From positions 186,001 through 250,000 of the forward strand of contig CALNAK010000021.1 of assembly GCA_937874185.1 (NCBI GenBank): DNA of 64,000 nucleotides, read 5' to 3'. Numbering within the stretch: position 1 is the stretch's first letter; the number at the start of each line of letters is the position of its first letter. Made by a program: the position numbers and the translations under genes. This document shows, one piece after another, positions 35,157 through 43,979 of the stretch. This DNA is from an uncultured Lactobacillus sp. (lineage in GTDB: Bacteria > Bacillota > Bacilli > Lactobacillales > Lactobacillaceae). The notes below the pieces were generated by a model that did not search any database, was not told where the DNA came from, and saw nothing but the letters and a program-made list of their open reading frames with translations.

Positions 35157-36845
35157 TCATGAATTAATTGTTTCTTTTATTCGATCGACTGATCCAACTT
35201 CGACACCTTCAAGTGCTTCAGAAATGACTGAAACAGCATCCGCATAATTATAATCTGAATCAAATAATGCTCGTGCACGAACCAATTGATCAGTGAATTC
35301 TGGATTCTTATTGGCATAACGATTGGCATACTGTAATAATTTTTCGGCCAATAGAACGTCATATTTTAATTTAGTAGTCTTTTCAATTAAATTGTCCAAA
35401 TCTTCTTGGGTAACAATAACTTGCTTACTGATATCTTCCATATTAATTTGGTCTGCATCTAACTCATCATATAACTTATTGATTTCATCATAGACCATGT
35501 AGAAATAATCCAAATAATCATCTGGTAAGCCATTTAATCGTAACTGTTCCATGATTTTCTTTTGAATCTCTAAACGTTTGGCATAATCATTAACACTGTT
35601 ACGCGCAATTTGTTCGCTAGAAAGCATCTGATTTAAGTCATCATTAATTGTCTTCTCACTAGTTTCAATTTCATCTAAATGCTTAACAATTCCCTTGAAA
35701 TCATTTCTGACATCAGAGAAAATAACTTTTTTATCAGCAATACTTTGAACATCCACATCATATTCACGACGAACTTCGTTTAACGTTGTGAAATTAGTAC
35801 TGAATGTATCAAGCATTTTATCAGTTAAAATATAACTCTCTTGTAATTTACGAATTCTCTTATCCAAATGATTGTGTTGGAATACGGCATGATTTATATA
35901 GTCTAATACTGGTTTTTGTTCCTTTAAAACTTCTCTCTTACCATCAATTTCTAAGGTTAAGGTTTCGTATAGATCATCAATTCTTTGCTTAATATCTTCA
36001 TTATTAGTATTAACTGCATCAAAATTTAGCTCGCCCAGTTTGGTATTGGACTCCTCAACTTCTGCCTGAACATCACCAATCAACTGCACAATATCATCAT
36101 TAAAGTGGAAATATTGAGTAGCCAATTTTTGATAAACAAATTTAATCTCATCAATTTGTCCGGGGAACACTTCATTTAAGTCATGGTATAAAGGTTCAAT
36201 AATCTTTAGTTGATCAGTTATCAAACCTAGTTTTATTTTGACATCATCTAGGCATTGACTAGCTTCAATATGATCTCCCTTAGTAGTTAACTCTTTTTCC
36301 TTATCTAATAAGTTGGCAATTTCTGACAATTCATCTTCCAATTTATCAGTTGCAGGACCATAACTAAATGATTGAGTTAAAACTTGTTTCCGTAGAGTTT
36401 GATATTGCTTCTGTAATTCCTCACTATGAGTGGCATTCAATTCATTACTAGCAAGTAATTCTTCAAATCCCTTAGAAACCTCATCAATCTTCTTCTTATA
36501 ATCAGTCAATTCAGCCCCGATTTTCTTTAAATCACCGGCTGATCCAAATACTTTGAATTCAGTATTCTTATATTCTGCTTTTCTCATTTGTGTCAAAATA
36601 TCAGAGAAAACGTGATTAGTCTGCTTATGATATTCAGATTTAAGTTGATTAAACCTGACGGCACTGGCACCAGCTAACTTCATCTTCTCTAATTTTTCGA
36701 TCTTGTCATCTAATTGAGCCTTTTTCAACTCACCAGTTTGATCTTTATACTTATTTAAAGTACCAGCATTCTTTCGTTGCAAGAACCACATGTACCATAA
36801 GAAGATCAAAATGATTAATATTATTCCAATAATAATTGCAAACAC
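35157..36845 (-). CDS. ezrA: Septation ring formation regulator EzrA
   Basis: A 562-aa protein with an N-terminal transmembrane helix (about residues 2-20) and a long cytoplasmic, almost wholly helical spectrin-like domain. This is the EzrA architecture: it binds FtsZ and limits extra Z-rings while supporting the switch between elongation and division. No catalytic motif is expected. It is divergent from rpsD, with a possible TATAAT at 36885-36890 on the minus strand about 40 bp upstream. Confidence 0.94.
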   Translation of the reverse strand: MFAIIIGIILIILIFLWYMWFLQRKNAGTLNKYKDQTGELKKAQLDDKIEKLEKMKLAGASAVRFNQLKSEYHKQTNHVFSDILTQMRKAEYKNTEFKVFGSAGDLKKIGAELTDYKKKIDEVSKGFEELLASNELNATHSEELQKQYQTLRKQVLTQSFSYGPATDKLEDELSEIANLLDKEKELTTKGDHIEASQCLDDVKIKLGLITDQLKIIEPLYHDLNEVFPGQIDEIKFVYQKLATQYFHFNDDIVQLIGDVQAEVEESNTKLGELNFDAVNTNNEDIKQRIDDLYETLTLEIDGKREVLKEQKPVLDYINHAVFQHNHLDKRIRKLQESYILTDKMLDTFSTNFTTLNEVRREYDVDVQSIADKKVIFSDVRNDFKGIVKHLDEIETSEKTINDDLNQMLSSEQIARNSVNDYAKRLEIQKKIMEQLRLNGLPDDYLDYFYMVYDEINKLYDELDADQINMEDISKQVIVTQEDLDNLIEKTTKLKYDVLLAEKLLQYANRYANKNPEFTDQLVRARALFDSDYNYADAVSVISEALEGVEVGSVDRIKETINS

Positions 36846-36968
36846 TTTTACACCCCATTGACGAATCAGTCTTATCTTTAGGAAATTATAACAAATATTA
36901 GTAACATTATTGCTGGTATTGCTGTTTCATAATAAAGTTTTAAACTATTGAATCAGAAAAAAATAACT

Positions 36969-36997
36969 TTGACTTTCACTACGCATCACGGTATACT
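36969..36997 (+). promoter_or_regulatory. Promoter of rpsD
   Basis: TTGACT (36969-36974) and TATACT (36992-36997) with a 17-bp spacer. It gives rpsD a long leader of about 165 nt. The whole gap 36846-37171 between ezrA and rpsD holds this promoter, the rpsD leader and the possible ezrA promoter. Confidence 0.85.
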
Positions 36998-37003
36998 AGC
37001 TTT

Positions 37004-37171
37004 CGTGTAAAATATGCAGCAAAGAACGGCAAGAACGTCAACAGTTATCGACGATTTAGTTCAATTAGTAACCTGTGGCTGCACAAGGTGAACAGTGTAA
37101 CGATAACTGCACGAATGCTAAGTTCTAGTTAATTATTTTACTCCAGACAAACATTTTGGAGGAATATATAT
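37004..37171 (+). promoter_or_regulatory. Probable S4-binding autoregulatory leader of rpsD
   Basis: TGCAGC (37015-37020) pairs with GCTGCA (37078-37083), and CAGTTATCG (37042-37050) pairs with CGATAACTG (37101-37109). The order A-B-A'-B' makes a pseudoknot if both form. Known S4 leaders in Bacillus and E. coli bind S4 and repress their own operons; that this leader does so is inference. GGAGG precedes the start. Confidence 0.6.
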
Positions 37172-37783
37172 ATGTCAAGATATACAGGACCACGTTGGAA
37201 ATTATCACGTCGTTTAGGAATTTCACTTTCAGGTACAGGTAAGGAAATTGCCCGTAGAAACTATGCCCCAGGTCAACATGGACCAAACGGTGGCCGTCGT
37301 AAGGTTTCAGAATACGGTCAACAATTAGCTGAAAAGCAAAAGTTACGTTTCATGTATGATGTTAACGAACGTCAATTCCGTAACCTATTTAACCGTGCCG
37401 GTAAGATGGATGGACTACATGGTATCAACTTGATGATCCTTCTTGAAACAAGATTGGATAACATGGTTTACCGTTTAGGTCTAGCAAGTTCACGTCCACA
37501 AGCTCGTCAACTTGTAAACCACGGTCACATCACAGTTGATGGCAAACGTGTTGATATTCCTTCATACGAAGTTAAAGTTGGTCAAAAGATCAGCCTTCGT
37601 ACAAAGTCAAAGGAACTAGCAATTGTTAAAGATAACCTTGAAAACGTTGTTGGTCGTCCTGGTTTCGTTACTTATGACGAAAACTCAATGACAGGTTCAC
37701 TAGTACGTAACCCAGAACGTGACGAACTAGAACCAAATATTGACGAATCATTGATTGTTGAATACTACAACCAAATTCTTTAA
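37172..37783 (+). CDS. rpsD: 30S ribosomal protein S4
   Basis: A primary 16S rRNA-binding protein that nucleates assembly of the 30S body. It is 203 aa, with an N-terminal region lacking the zinc cysteines (the C-minus form) and an S4 RNA-binding domain at about residues 93-155 (RLDNMVYRLG, ARQLVNHGHI). Codon use is strongly biased, as expected for a highly expressed gene. It is monocistronic: promoter, leader and terminator flank it. Confidence 0.98.
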   Translation: MSRYTGPRWKLSRRLGISLSGTGKEIARRNYAPGQHGPNGGRRKVSEYGQQLAEKQKLRFMYDVNERQFRNLFNRAGKMDGLHGINLMILLETRLDNMVYRLGLASSRPQARQLVNHGHITVDGKRVDIPSYEVKVGQKISLRTKSKELAIVKDNLENVVGRPGFVTYDENSMTGSLVRNPERDELEPNIDESLIVEYYNQIL

Positions 37784-37794
37784 TATTTTACAAG

Positions 37795-37828
37795 AATACA
37801 TTCACTCTTTGGTGGATGTATTTTTTTT
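37795..37828 (+). terminator. Intrinsic terminator of rpsD
   Basis: AATACATTCAC pairs with GTGGATGTATT (one mismatch), followed by a T8 tract. Confidence 0.92.
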
Positions 37829-37922
37829 ATACTTAAAATTAATAGTAACCCGTAAATTAAACAACTGATAAATGAAATAAACTATAATTAATAGTCGTTA
37901 TAACGGCCATCAAAAGGACAAA

Positions 37923-37947
37923 TAAAAAAGACTGCTTATTCAGCAGC
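37923..37947 (-). terminator. Terminator overlapping the DUF1054 stop codon
   Basis: On the minus strand CTGCT-GAATA-AGCAG is followed by TCTTTTTT. The stop codon TAA lies partly in the loop. Confidence 0.75.
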
Positions 37948-38535
37948 CTCTCGATTGAACAAGACTAAATATTTACTCAAATCTACAAATTTATTGAATA
38001 ACAAATGATCGTAGTTACCATTTTGAACAATTTCATCGGTTAAATTCAATTCAAAACCAATCACTAAATCACTAGACTTAACTTTTTCATAATGTGCCAT
38101 TACTGCTGGTAATTCAGTCGCTGGTTTCAAAAGGCTTGAAGTGTGATCATTTGATACACCCCAACCTTCTGATATTATTTTATCCTGATATTTTTTCAAA
38201 ATTGGATAGTAGGCTGAACGATTCTTAATGTCAGCTAACAAACTAAAGGTAATAAAATATCGGTCCGGCCACAGTCCAAGTTCCATATGAGGCGTTTTCT
38301 TGTAACCCTTTTTATCCTGATTAATTGCTAACCAAGTATCAGGTGGCGGATTCTTCGTCCGACGTTGATGCTTAGCAATTTTCATATAGAATTTTTGTTG
38401 GTATTCTTTTTCAAGACTTTTTTGCAATTCAGAACCAAAAACTTCGAATTTTGGATCTAAATTTGTTTTAATTAAATTTAAACGTCCTGGTAAAGTCATA
38501 TCTTTAAAAACTTCAAAATCATTTTTATCAAACAT
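37936..38535 (-). CDS. DUF1054 family protein (YktB-like)
   Basis: A 199-aa protein of the DUF1054 family, recognised by the HQRRTKNPPPDTWLAI segment (about residues 57-72) and the later LGLWPDRYFITFSLL (about 87-101). Its function is unknown. I chose the ATG at 38535, with AGGATTGAGGA upstream; earlier in-frame starts run into the intergenic gap. It is divergent from rarA across about 50 bp, which must hold both promoters. Confidence 0.9.
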   Translation of the reverse strand: MFDKNDFEVFKDMTLPGRLNLIKTNLDPKFEVFGSELQKSLEKEYQQKFYMKIAKHQRRTKNPPPDTWLAINQDKKGYKKTPHMELGLWPDRYFITFSLLADIKNRSAYYPILKKYQDKIISEGWGVSNDHTSSLLKPATELPAVMAHYEKVKSSDLVIGFELNLTDEIVQNGNYDHLLFNKFVDLSKYLVLFNREAAE

Positions 38536-38586
38536 GTCCTCAATCCTTTGTTGTAAAATATACATATTAATTATATAGGAGGAATT

Positions 38587-39873
38587 ATGCAAAAACCATT
38601 AGCATTTCGAATGCGCCCAACTAATATCGATGAAGTCGTTGGCCAGCAACACCTTGTTGGACCACATAAAATTATTCGACGCATGGTTGAAGCCAAGATG
38701 TTATCATCAATGATACTTTACGGTCCTCCTGGGATTGGTAAAACCAGTATTGCCAGTGCGATTGCCGGAAGTACCCAGTATGCCTTTCGAAAGCTGAACG
38801 CTGCCACTGATACAAAAAAAGATTTACAAATAGTCGCTGAAGAAGCAAAAATGAGTGGAACTGTCGTACTTTTATTAGATGAGATTCACCGACTAGACAA
38901 AACTAAACAAGATTTTCTCCTACCATTACTAGAAAGTGGATCAATTATTTTAATTGGTGCTACCACCGAAAATCCCTATATTAATATAAGCCCCGCTATT
39001 CGCTCCAGAGTGCAGATATTCGAATTGAAGCCACTTGATAGTGATGACCTTAAAAAGGCCGTTAAGCGTGCTTTAAATGACAAAGAGAACGGTTTAGGTA
39101 CGTATAATGTCAAACTAGATGAAAATGCGCTAGATTTATTGGTCAGTTCAACCAATGGTGACCTTAGGAGTATTCTCAACGGTTTGGAATTATCAGTTCT
39201 TTCTACCAAAAAAGATGATGATGACACTGTTCATATTAATCTTACATCAATTGAAGAATCAGTTCAGAAAAAAGCTATTTCAGCTGACAAAAACGGTGAT
39301 AGTCATTACGATGTTATCTCAGCCTTTCAAAAATCAATTCGAGGCAGTGACCCAAACGCCGCTCTATTGTACTTAGCTAGACTACTTGAGGCTGGTGAAT
39401 TGACTTCTGCTATCAGACGATTGCTAGTTTGTGCATATGAGGATGTCGGTTTAGCTAACCCACAGGCCTGTGCAAGAGCTGTTCAAGCAGCCCAAGTAGC
39501 TCAAATGGTCGGATTACCAGAAGCGCGTATTCCCTTAGCAGATGCCGTAATTGATCTTTGTTTATGTCCCAAGTCCAATTCTGGTATGATGGCTATGGAT
39601 GCTGCTTTAGATGATGTCAGAAATGGAAAAGCTAATTCAATACCAGATGATTTAAAGGACGCACACTATTCAGGTGCCAAGAAATTAGGTCATGGTATTG
39701 GTTATAAATTTCCACATGACTATCCTAACGCTTGGGTCGACCAACAATACTTACCTAATAACTTGGTTAATAAGCAATATTATCAACCCAACGCAACTGG
39801 TAAATATGAACAGGCTCTAAATCTACGAATGCAACAAATACACGAATGGAAAAAGAATTCAAAACGGAGTTAG
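38587..39873 (+). CDS. rarA: Replication-associated recombination protein RarA (MgsA)
   Basis: A AAA+ ATPase of the clamp-loader-like RarA/WRNIP1 family that acts at stalled replication forks. Walker A GPPGIGKTS lies at about residues 46-54 and Walker B LLLDEIHR at about 97-104; the MgsA C-terminal tetramerisation region follows (about 250-425). It is 428 aa. AGGAGGAATT precedes the ATG. It begins a plus-strand run with a membrane protein and usp. Confidence 0.96.
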   Translation: MQKPLAFRMRPTNIDEVVGQQHLVGPHKIIRRMVEAKMLSSMILYGPPGIGKTSIASAIAGSTQYAFRKLNAATDTKKDLQIVAEEAKMSGTVVLLLDEIHRLDKTKQDFLLPLLESGSIILIGATTENPYINISPAIRSRVQIFELKPLDSDDLKKAVKRALNDKENGLGTYNVKLDENALDLLVSSTNGDLRSILNGLELSVLSTKKDDDDTVHINLTSIEESVQKKAISADKNGDSHYDVISAFQKSIRGSDPNAALLYLARLLEAGELTSAIRRLLVCAYEDVGLANPQACARAVQAAQVAQMVGLPEARIPLADAVIDLCLCPKSNSGMMAMDAALDDVRNGKANSIPDDLKDAHYSGAKKLGHGIGYKFPHDYPNAWVDQQYLPNNLVNKQYYQPNATGKYEQALNLRMQQIHEWKKNSKRS

Positions 39874-39880
39874 AATAATT

Positions 39881-40159
39881 ATGATAATTAAAGTTCTCAT
39901 GGCATTCTTCATTATATTTTTATTAGCTTTAGCTTACACACTTTGGTCACACAGTGATAAAAAGTTCCTGATCTATGCACCAGATGAAAATCTTACTTTG
40001 AAAAACGTAATGAGATTTACTGCTGTTCTTTTAGCTTTGGTATCACTACTAGGCATTGGTATCGCTATCATTGGCAGTAAACAGGCAAACATCATTACCC
40101 TACTTTTAGGTAGTCTAATCGCTGCTGGTTTTTCAATTTATTTAGCAAATATCCGCTGA
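39881..40159 (+). CDS. Small three-helix membrane protein, function unknown
   Basis: A 92-aa protein with hydrophobic segments at about residues 3-23, 47-66 and 72-88, and a short polar stretch between the first two. I recognise no functional family. It starts 7 bp after rarA and is followed 76 bp later by usp. In lactobacilli a hypothetical membrane gene often precedes usp (recollection), but no function follows from this. Confidence 0.8.
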   Translation: MIIKVLMAFFIIFLLALAYTLWSHSDKKFLIYAPDENLTLKNVMRFTAVLLALVSLLGIGIAIIGSKQANIITLLLGSLIAAGFSIYLANIR

Positions 40160-40235
40160 TGACTGTATTTATCTGTCCCAATCAACTAAAATAAAGATAT
40201 AAAAGCAGTAATATTACATTAACGGGGTGATACTT

Positions 40236-40709
40236 ATGTTACAACAATATAAAAACATTCTCGTACCAATTGATGGTTCATTTGAGGCAGAGTTAGCATT
40301 TAAAAAGGCTGTAGAAGTCGCTAAGAGAAACAAAGCTGCAATTCATTTGGTTCACGTTATTGATACTAGAGCTTTCCAAAACGTTTCTAGTTTTGATTCA
40401 ACAATGGTCGAACAAATTACTGAAAAAGCCAAGGAAACAGTTAAGAGTTACGTCAAAACAGCTAATGATGCTGGAGTAGATGAAATTGATTACAGTATCG
40501 AATATGGTGCTCCTAAATCAATCATCGCTACTGAATTTCCTAAGAAACTTGGTATCGATTTAATTATGATCGGTGCTACTGGTTTGAACGCTATGGAAAG
40601 ACTATTGATTGGTTCTGTTACAGAATATGTTACTAGAACTGCTGCATGTGATGTTCTAGTTGTTAGAACAGATTTAGACAACAAGACAATTAAGAAGCAA
40701 AAGAAATAA
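40236..40709 (+). CDS. Universal stress protein (UspA family)
   Basis: A 157-aa single-domain Usp. The ATP-binding pattern G-2x-G-9x-G-S/T is met by GATGLNAMERLLIGS (about residues 112-126), so it is of the nucleotide-binding type. It starts at the ATG at 40236, 5 nt after GGGGTGA. Usp proteins support survival in stress and stationary phase; the target is unknown. The terminator at 40720-40758 follows. Confidence 0.93.
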   Translation: MLQQYKNILVPIDGSFEAELAFKKAVEVAKRNKAAIHLVHVIDTRAFQNVSSFDSTMVEQITEKAKETVKSYVKTANDAGVDEIDYSIEYGAPKSIIATEFPKKLGIDLIMIGATGLNAMERLLIGSVTEYVTRTAACDVLVVRTDLDNKTIKKQKK

Positions 40710-40719
40710 TTAATCGAAC

Positions 40720-40758
40720 AAAAAGAGGAACGATTCTTTCGAATCGCTCCTCTTTTTT
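40720..40758. terminator. Bidirectional intrinsic terminator
   Basis: AAAGAGGA-CGATTC pairs with GAATCG-TCCTCTTT around a TTTC loop, flanked by A and T runs. It separates usp from the convergent HTH-TPR gene. Confidence 0.92.
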
Positions 40759-40784
40759 ATTGGAATTTAATAAATTGTTTTATA

Positions 40785-41642
40785 TTAAAAGATATTCAAA
40801 TGCATATCTTTCACTTTAGATTTTAATTTTTCAAATACTTGTTTGTTCTCACTGATACTTGAAATCACATATGCCTTGATGTAGTCCTCATCGGTCTTTT
40901 GACCTTCACGAGTACCGGCATCTGCTAAGTAGCAGTACATCTCATCGAGTTTGAATAATGTTTGTTCTCTTCTAGCAATGAAGATACCTTCATTAGCATA
41001 TTCCATAGCTTTTTGATTATCATCTAATCTCAATGATAAATCAGCCATGTTAGCGTAAATTAAAATGCTATCATGATAATTTTCATCGCCAATTTTATCC
41101 AAACTGGACTTAATCAAGTCTTTAGCTTGATTGTAATAAACTCTAGCTTCATCGACAGACTTTTTATTGATATATGCTTTTGCAGTAAAGACATCGATCA
41201 GAATATCGTACATGTCAACATTCGCAATATTAACGTTCATTGCACGATTAAAATCAAAAATTGCCTTGTCATAGTTTTTACTATCAACATATTCGATTAA
41301 ACCGTGGAAAAAGTGAATCAATTTAATTTCTTGTTTGTTGTTAACATTAATGTTTTTAAGCTTACCCAGTTTGTCATTAATGCCATCGAAATCATCTTGA
41401 TAGAACGATTTCTTGATATCGCTAATTATTGAATAAATTTGACTATCGTCATTGACGATTACGAGGTTCATTGTGATACCCAGTCTCTCACAAATGCGAA
41501 CCAATATTTCCATACTTGGAATCTTGTCTTTTTTTTCAATCAGGCTGACGGTTGCCTGTGTACATATGCCATCAGCTAACTCAGACTGTGAAATACCTCT
41601 GAGTTTTCTGTAATGGCGAATTTTTTCACCTAAGATTTTCAT
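40785..41642 (-). CDS. HTH (XRE)-TPR regulator, RNPP/Rgg-like
   Basis: A 285-aa protein: an N-terminal XRE helix-turn-helix (about residues 6-60) followed by helical TPR-like repeats (about 70-280). This is the layout of the RNPP family, whose members bind short signalling peptides, and also of some peptide-independent regulators. I see no convincing peptide pheromone gene nearby. Target genes are not indicated. It is transcribed alone, with a terminator behind it and the gcvH-like terminator before it. Confidence 0.85.
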   Translation of the reverse strand: MKILGEKIRHYRKLRGISQSELADGICTQATVSLIEKKDKIPSMEILVRICERLGITMNLVIVNDDSQIYSIISDIKKSFYQDDFDGINDKLGKLKNINVNNKQEIKLIHFFHGLIEYVDSKNYDKAIFDFNRAMNVNIANVDMYDILIDVFTAKAYINKKSVDEARVYYNQAKDLIKSSLDKIGDENYHDSILIYANMADLSLRLDDNQKAMEYANEGIFIARREQTLFKLDEMYCYLADAGTREGQKTDEDYIKAYVISSISENKQVFEKLKSKVKDMHLNIF

Positions 41643-41693
41643 TCTAAACTATCCCCATTCATTTATTAATTCCAAGGATAATTTAAACAGTTA

Positions 41694-41721
41694 TTAAAAA
41701 ATGTTGCAAGAAATAAGCAAC
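41694..41721 (-). terminator. Intrinsic terminator after the gcvH-like gene
   Basis: On the minus strand GTTGC-TTATTTCTT-GCAAC is followed by ATTTTTT. The stem is short. It ends the murA-side run mbl to gcvH-like. Confidence 0.65.
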
Positions 41722-41745
41722 AATAAAAAGATAAATTTTAAAAAT

Positions 41746-42039
41746 TTAATTATTTACTTCGAAGAACCATGCATCTTTTTCAGTACCATTTAATAACTCG
41801 GGATTATCATTTAATTTATCGTTAACCTTAACGATTTTACCAGTAACAGGTGATTCTAGTTCAATAACAGCCTTTTGAGCTTCTATCTCACCACTAGATT
41901 CTCCTTTTTTAATATCACTATTTATATCAGGTAGCTCAACATATTTGACATCACCTAAAGTGTCTTGAGCAGCTTTTGTCAATCCTATACGTGTTGTATG
42001 CTCACCCTTATTTACCCAAAAATATTCTTTATCACTCAT
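41746..42039 (-). CDS. GcvH-like lipoyl-domain protein
   Basis: A 97-aa protein related to glycine cleavage H protein. The lipoyl-lysine candidate is K56 in the EAQKAVIELESPVTG segment, matching the E-x-x-K-A motif. It is shorter than classical GcvH (about 126 aa), lacking the C-terminal extension. No gcvT, gcvP or lipoate ligase gene is in the window, so a role in glycine cleavage is doubtful; a lipoyl carrier or relay is one option. It lies 9 bp after rodA. Confidence 0.85.
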   Translation of the reverse strand: MSDKEYFWVNKGEHTTRIGLTKAAQDTLGDVKYVELPDINSDIKKGESSGEIEAQKAVIELESPVTGKIVKVNDKLNDNPELLNGTEKDAWFFEVNN

Positions 42040-42048
42040 CGTAAACCC

Positions 42049-43251
42049 CTACCTTTGTTTAAAAGTACCATTTTCAAACATGTAACTCTTATGATGGAAT
42101 CTCATCGACATAACTAATCCGATACCAATCATATTTCCTAGAAGAGCCGATCCACCTTGCGAAACAAATGGTAACGGGATACCTGTAAGTGGTAGTAATC
42201 CAACGCTCATACCAATATTTTCGAATACGTGGAACAAAATCATCATGATAACACCTGTTGAAACGTAAGCATAAAATTCATTCTTAGTATCAAAGGTAAC
42301 TTGAATCATTTGATAGATTAATAAGAAATACAACAGAATCAATACACATGAACCGATAAAGCCAAAATTCTCACCAACAACTGAGAAAATCATATCGGAT
42401 TCACGGACCGGAACATAAACATTAGAAACGTTAAAGCCTTTACCAAATAACTGTCCCGAACCGATAGCCTTCATATTCTGCCAAATCTGATACCCATTTT
42501 CAGAAGTATCGGCTGACGGATTTAACCAACTATCAATACGAGCAAATTGATAAGCTCTGAATCCAAAATGACCCAGAACCTCTCGTCCCCAATCAGTTGT
42601 AGCAAAGGTCAAAGCAGCTCCACCAACGACCGCACCGATTATAAAGGCCGTTAATAGAATTCGCCAATCTATACCAGAAACTAAAATCATTCCACCTAGA
42701 ATGGCCACGAAAACCAAAATAGTACCAAAATCATTTTGCAATTTTAGAAGTACCAAGACTGGCAATGTCCAAAGAAATAATTTACCAATCAACAAGAAAT
42801 CATTTCTGATCGTATGTACTCGATGCTCACTATTATGATTTGTGATTACTTTACCCAACATTAAAATAAATGCCGGTTTCATAACTTCAGATGGCTGGAA
42901 GGTAAATGAACCAATAGCAAACCAACTCTTAGCACCTGTTGTAGCAGCATAGGCCCTACTATAGAAAATCAAAACCAAGAACAGTAACGCTATACCAGCA
43001 AAATAGGCATAATTAGCCACTTGCCATAATTGCTCGGCATCAAACTGCATAATAACAGCCACAATGACCGCACCAATGACATACCAAGCTAGCTGTGTAA
43101 CAACGTTCTTCAACGGATTTTGTGAATCTTGAATAGTCGCAACGTAAATAGACATTAAGCCAATTATTGCTAACATCATTACCGAAAAGATAATGCCGTA
43201 ATCTATTCTTGAATCAACATCATTTTTTTTAACATTTTCTCTTATTTGCAT
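42049..43251 (-). CDS. rodA: SEDS peptidoglycan polymerase RodA
   Basis: An integral membrane glycosyltransferase that polymerises lipid II during rod elongation with a class B PBP. It is 400 aa with about ten transmembrane helices. The SEDS segments with KPAFI (about 125-129), NDFGTILVF (about 171-179) and the C-terminal GIPLPFVSQGGSALLGNM (about 358-375) are present. RodA rather than FtsW is favoured by the neighbouring mbl (inference). A DUF2969 gene precedes it by 10 bp. Confidence 0.93.
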   Translation of the reverse strand: MQIRENVKKNDVDSRIDYGIIFSVMMLAIIGLMSIYVATIQDSQNPLKNVVTQLAWYVIGAVIVAVIMQFDAEQLWQVANYAYFAGIALLFLVLIFYSRAYAATTGAKSWFAIGSFTFQPSEVMKPAFILMLGKVITNHNSEHRVHTIRNDFLLIGKLFLWTLPVLVLLKLQNDFGTILVFVAILGGMILVSGIDWRILLTAFIIGAVVGGAALTFATTDWGREVLGHFGFRAYQFARIDSWLNPSADTSENGYQIWQNMKAIGSGQLFGKGFNVSNVYVPVRESDMIFSVVGENFGFIGSCVLILLYFLLIYQMIQVTFDTKNEFYAYVSTGVIMMILFHVFENIGMSVGLLPLTGIPLPFVSQGGSALLGNMIGIGLVMSMRFHHKSYMFENGTFKQR

Positions 43252-43261
43252 ACTTCACCTG

Positions 43262-43483
43262 TTAATGGTTATGTAAATTATATTGCATTAGCAATTCACT
43301 GATTGCATCGTCCAATTTAACTGATTTAAAAGGAGTTTCATTACGTTCAACAAAAGATAAGAAACGATCTCCCTCTTTTTTGATAGTTCCGATATACTTT
43401 TTGCCATCCCAAAGTTCATATGTTTCAGGATCACTACTGATATCTTTTAAGTTTATTTCAACTGATTTTTTTCTATTAGCCAT
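43262..43483 (-). CDS. DUF2969 family protein
   Basis: A 73-aa soluble protein of the DUF2969 family, known in Lactobacillales and of unknown function. It starts with a basic stretch (MANRKKSVEINLKD) and has a compact core with the WDGKKYIGTI segment (about 25-34). It lies between yidD and rodA, 10 bp from each, so it is probably expressed with the elongation genes. Confidence 0.82.
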   Translation of the reverse strand: MANRKKSVEINLKDISSDPETYELWDGKKYIGTIKKEGDRFLSFVERNETPFKSVKLDDAISELLMQYNLHNH

Positions 43484-43493
43484 TAAATCTTTC

Positions 43494-43787
43494 CTATTCT
43501 TTGCTATGAAATTTTTTTGCTATAATTTCATCTTCGTATTTTTCTGGATGCGGGTTTCTAAAAATGGTGAAATTATCTGGTACTGGATCCACTCCGCCAC
43601 GTACAAGAGGATTACAACGTAATATCCGTGCAATCCCCATAACTGTACCTAAAATTCCACCATGCTTCTTAACAGCATCAATAAAGTAAGTTGAGCACGT
43701 TGGGTAATAACGACAACTGGGTGGTAATACTGGTGAAATGAATTTTTGATAGAATCTAACGATTCCAATTAAAATTTTTTTCAGCAT
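43494..43787 (-). CDS. yidD: Membrane protein insertion efficiency factor YidD
   Basis: A small membrane-associated protein (97 aa) that helps YidC-dependent insertion. The family core is clear: RFYQKFISP, PSCRYYPTCSTY with three conserved cysteines-type positions, and RILRCNPLVRGGVDPVP (about residues 53-69). An amphipathic N-terminus is visible. It lies 1 bp after the EpuA-like gene. Confidence 0.95.
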   Translation of the reverse strand: MLKKILIGIVRFYQKFISPVLPPSCRYYPTCSTYFIDAVKKHGGILGTVMGIARILRCNPLVRGGVDPVPDNFTIFRNPHPEKYEDEIIAKKFHSKE

Positions 43788-43788
43788 A

Positions 43789-43971
43789 TTATCTTAAAAA
43801 GTCGAACATATGCATCCATGTTCCAGGCCAAAGAACGGCTAAAGGATTAGATCCACCCAATGCTGAACCAATTAACATACCCAAAACCAAAAAAATTAAC
43901 ATTAATAATAGTACCCAACCTATTTTTCTAAAAATATCGCGACGATATTCTTTACCAAAATCTCTTTTCAT
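43789..43971 (-). CDS. epuA: EpuA-like small membrane protein
   Basis: A 60-aa protein with a basic N-terminus, one transmembrane helix (about residues 16-38) and the GGSNPLAVLWPGTWMHMFDFL tail typical of the EpuA family. Databases often label these 'DNA-directed RNA polymerase subunit beta' by historical accident; the real function is unknown. It lies 8 bp after mbl and 1 bp before yidD. Confidence 0.82.
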   Translation of the reverse strand: MKRDFGKEYRRDIFRKIGWVLLLMLIFLVLGMLIGSALGGSNPLAVLWPGTWMHMFDFLR

Positions 43972-43979
43972 TATTCATC

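Noticed and set aside
37795..37947. Possible small RNA between rpsD and the DUF1054 gene
   Set aside because: The structure is accounted for by two convergent terminators; the AT-rich sequence between them shows nothing further.
40160..40235. lacto-usp/6S-like RNA upstream of usp
   Set aside because: The gap before usp is only 76 nt, and the membrane gene before it nearly abuts rarA, so there is no room for a ~200-nt RNA.
41700..41792. Short plus-strand reading frame (30 codons) as a signalling peptide for the HTH-TPR regulator
   Set aside because: It starts in the terminator of the gcvH-like gene, runs antisense into that gene, and has no ribosome binding site.
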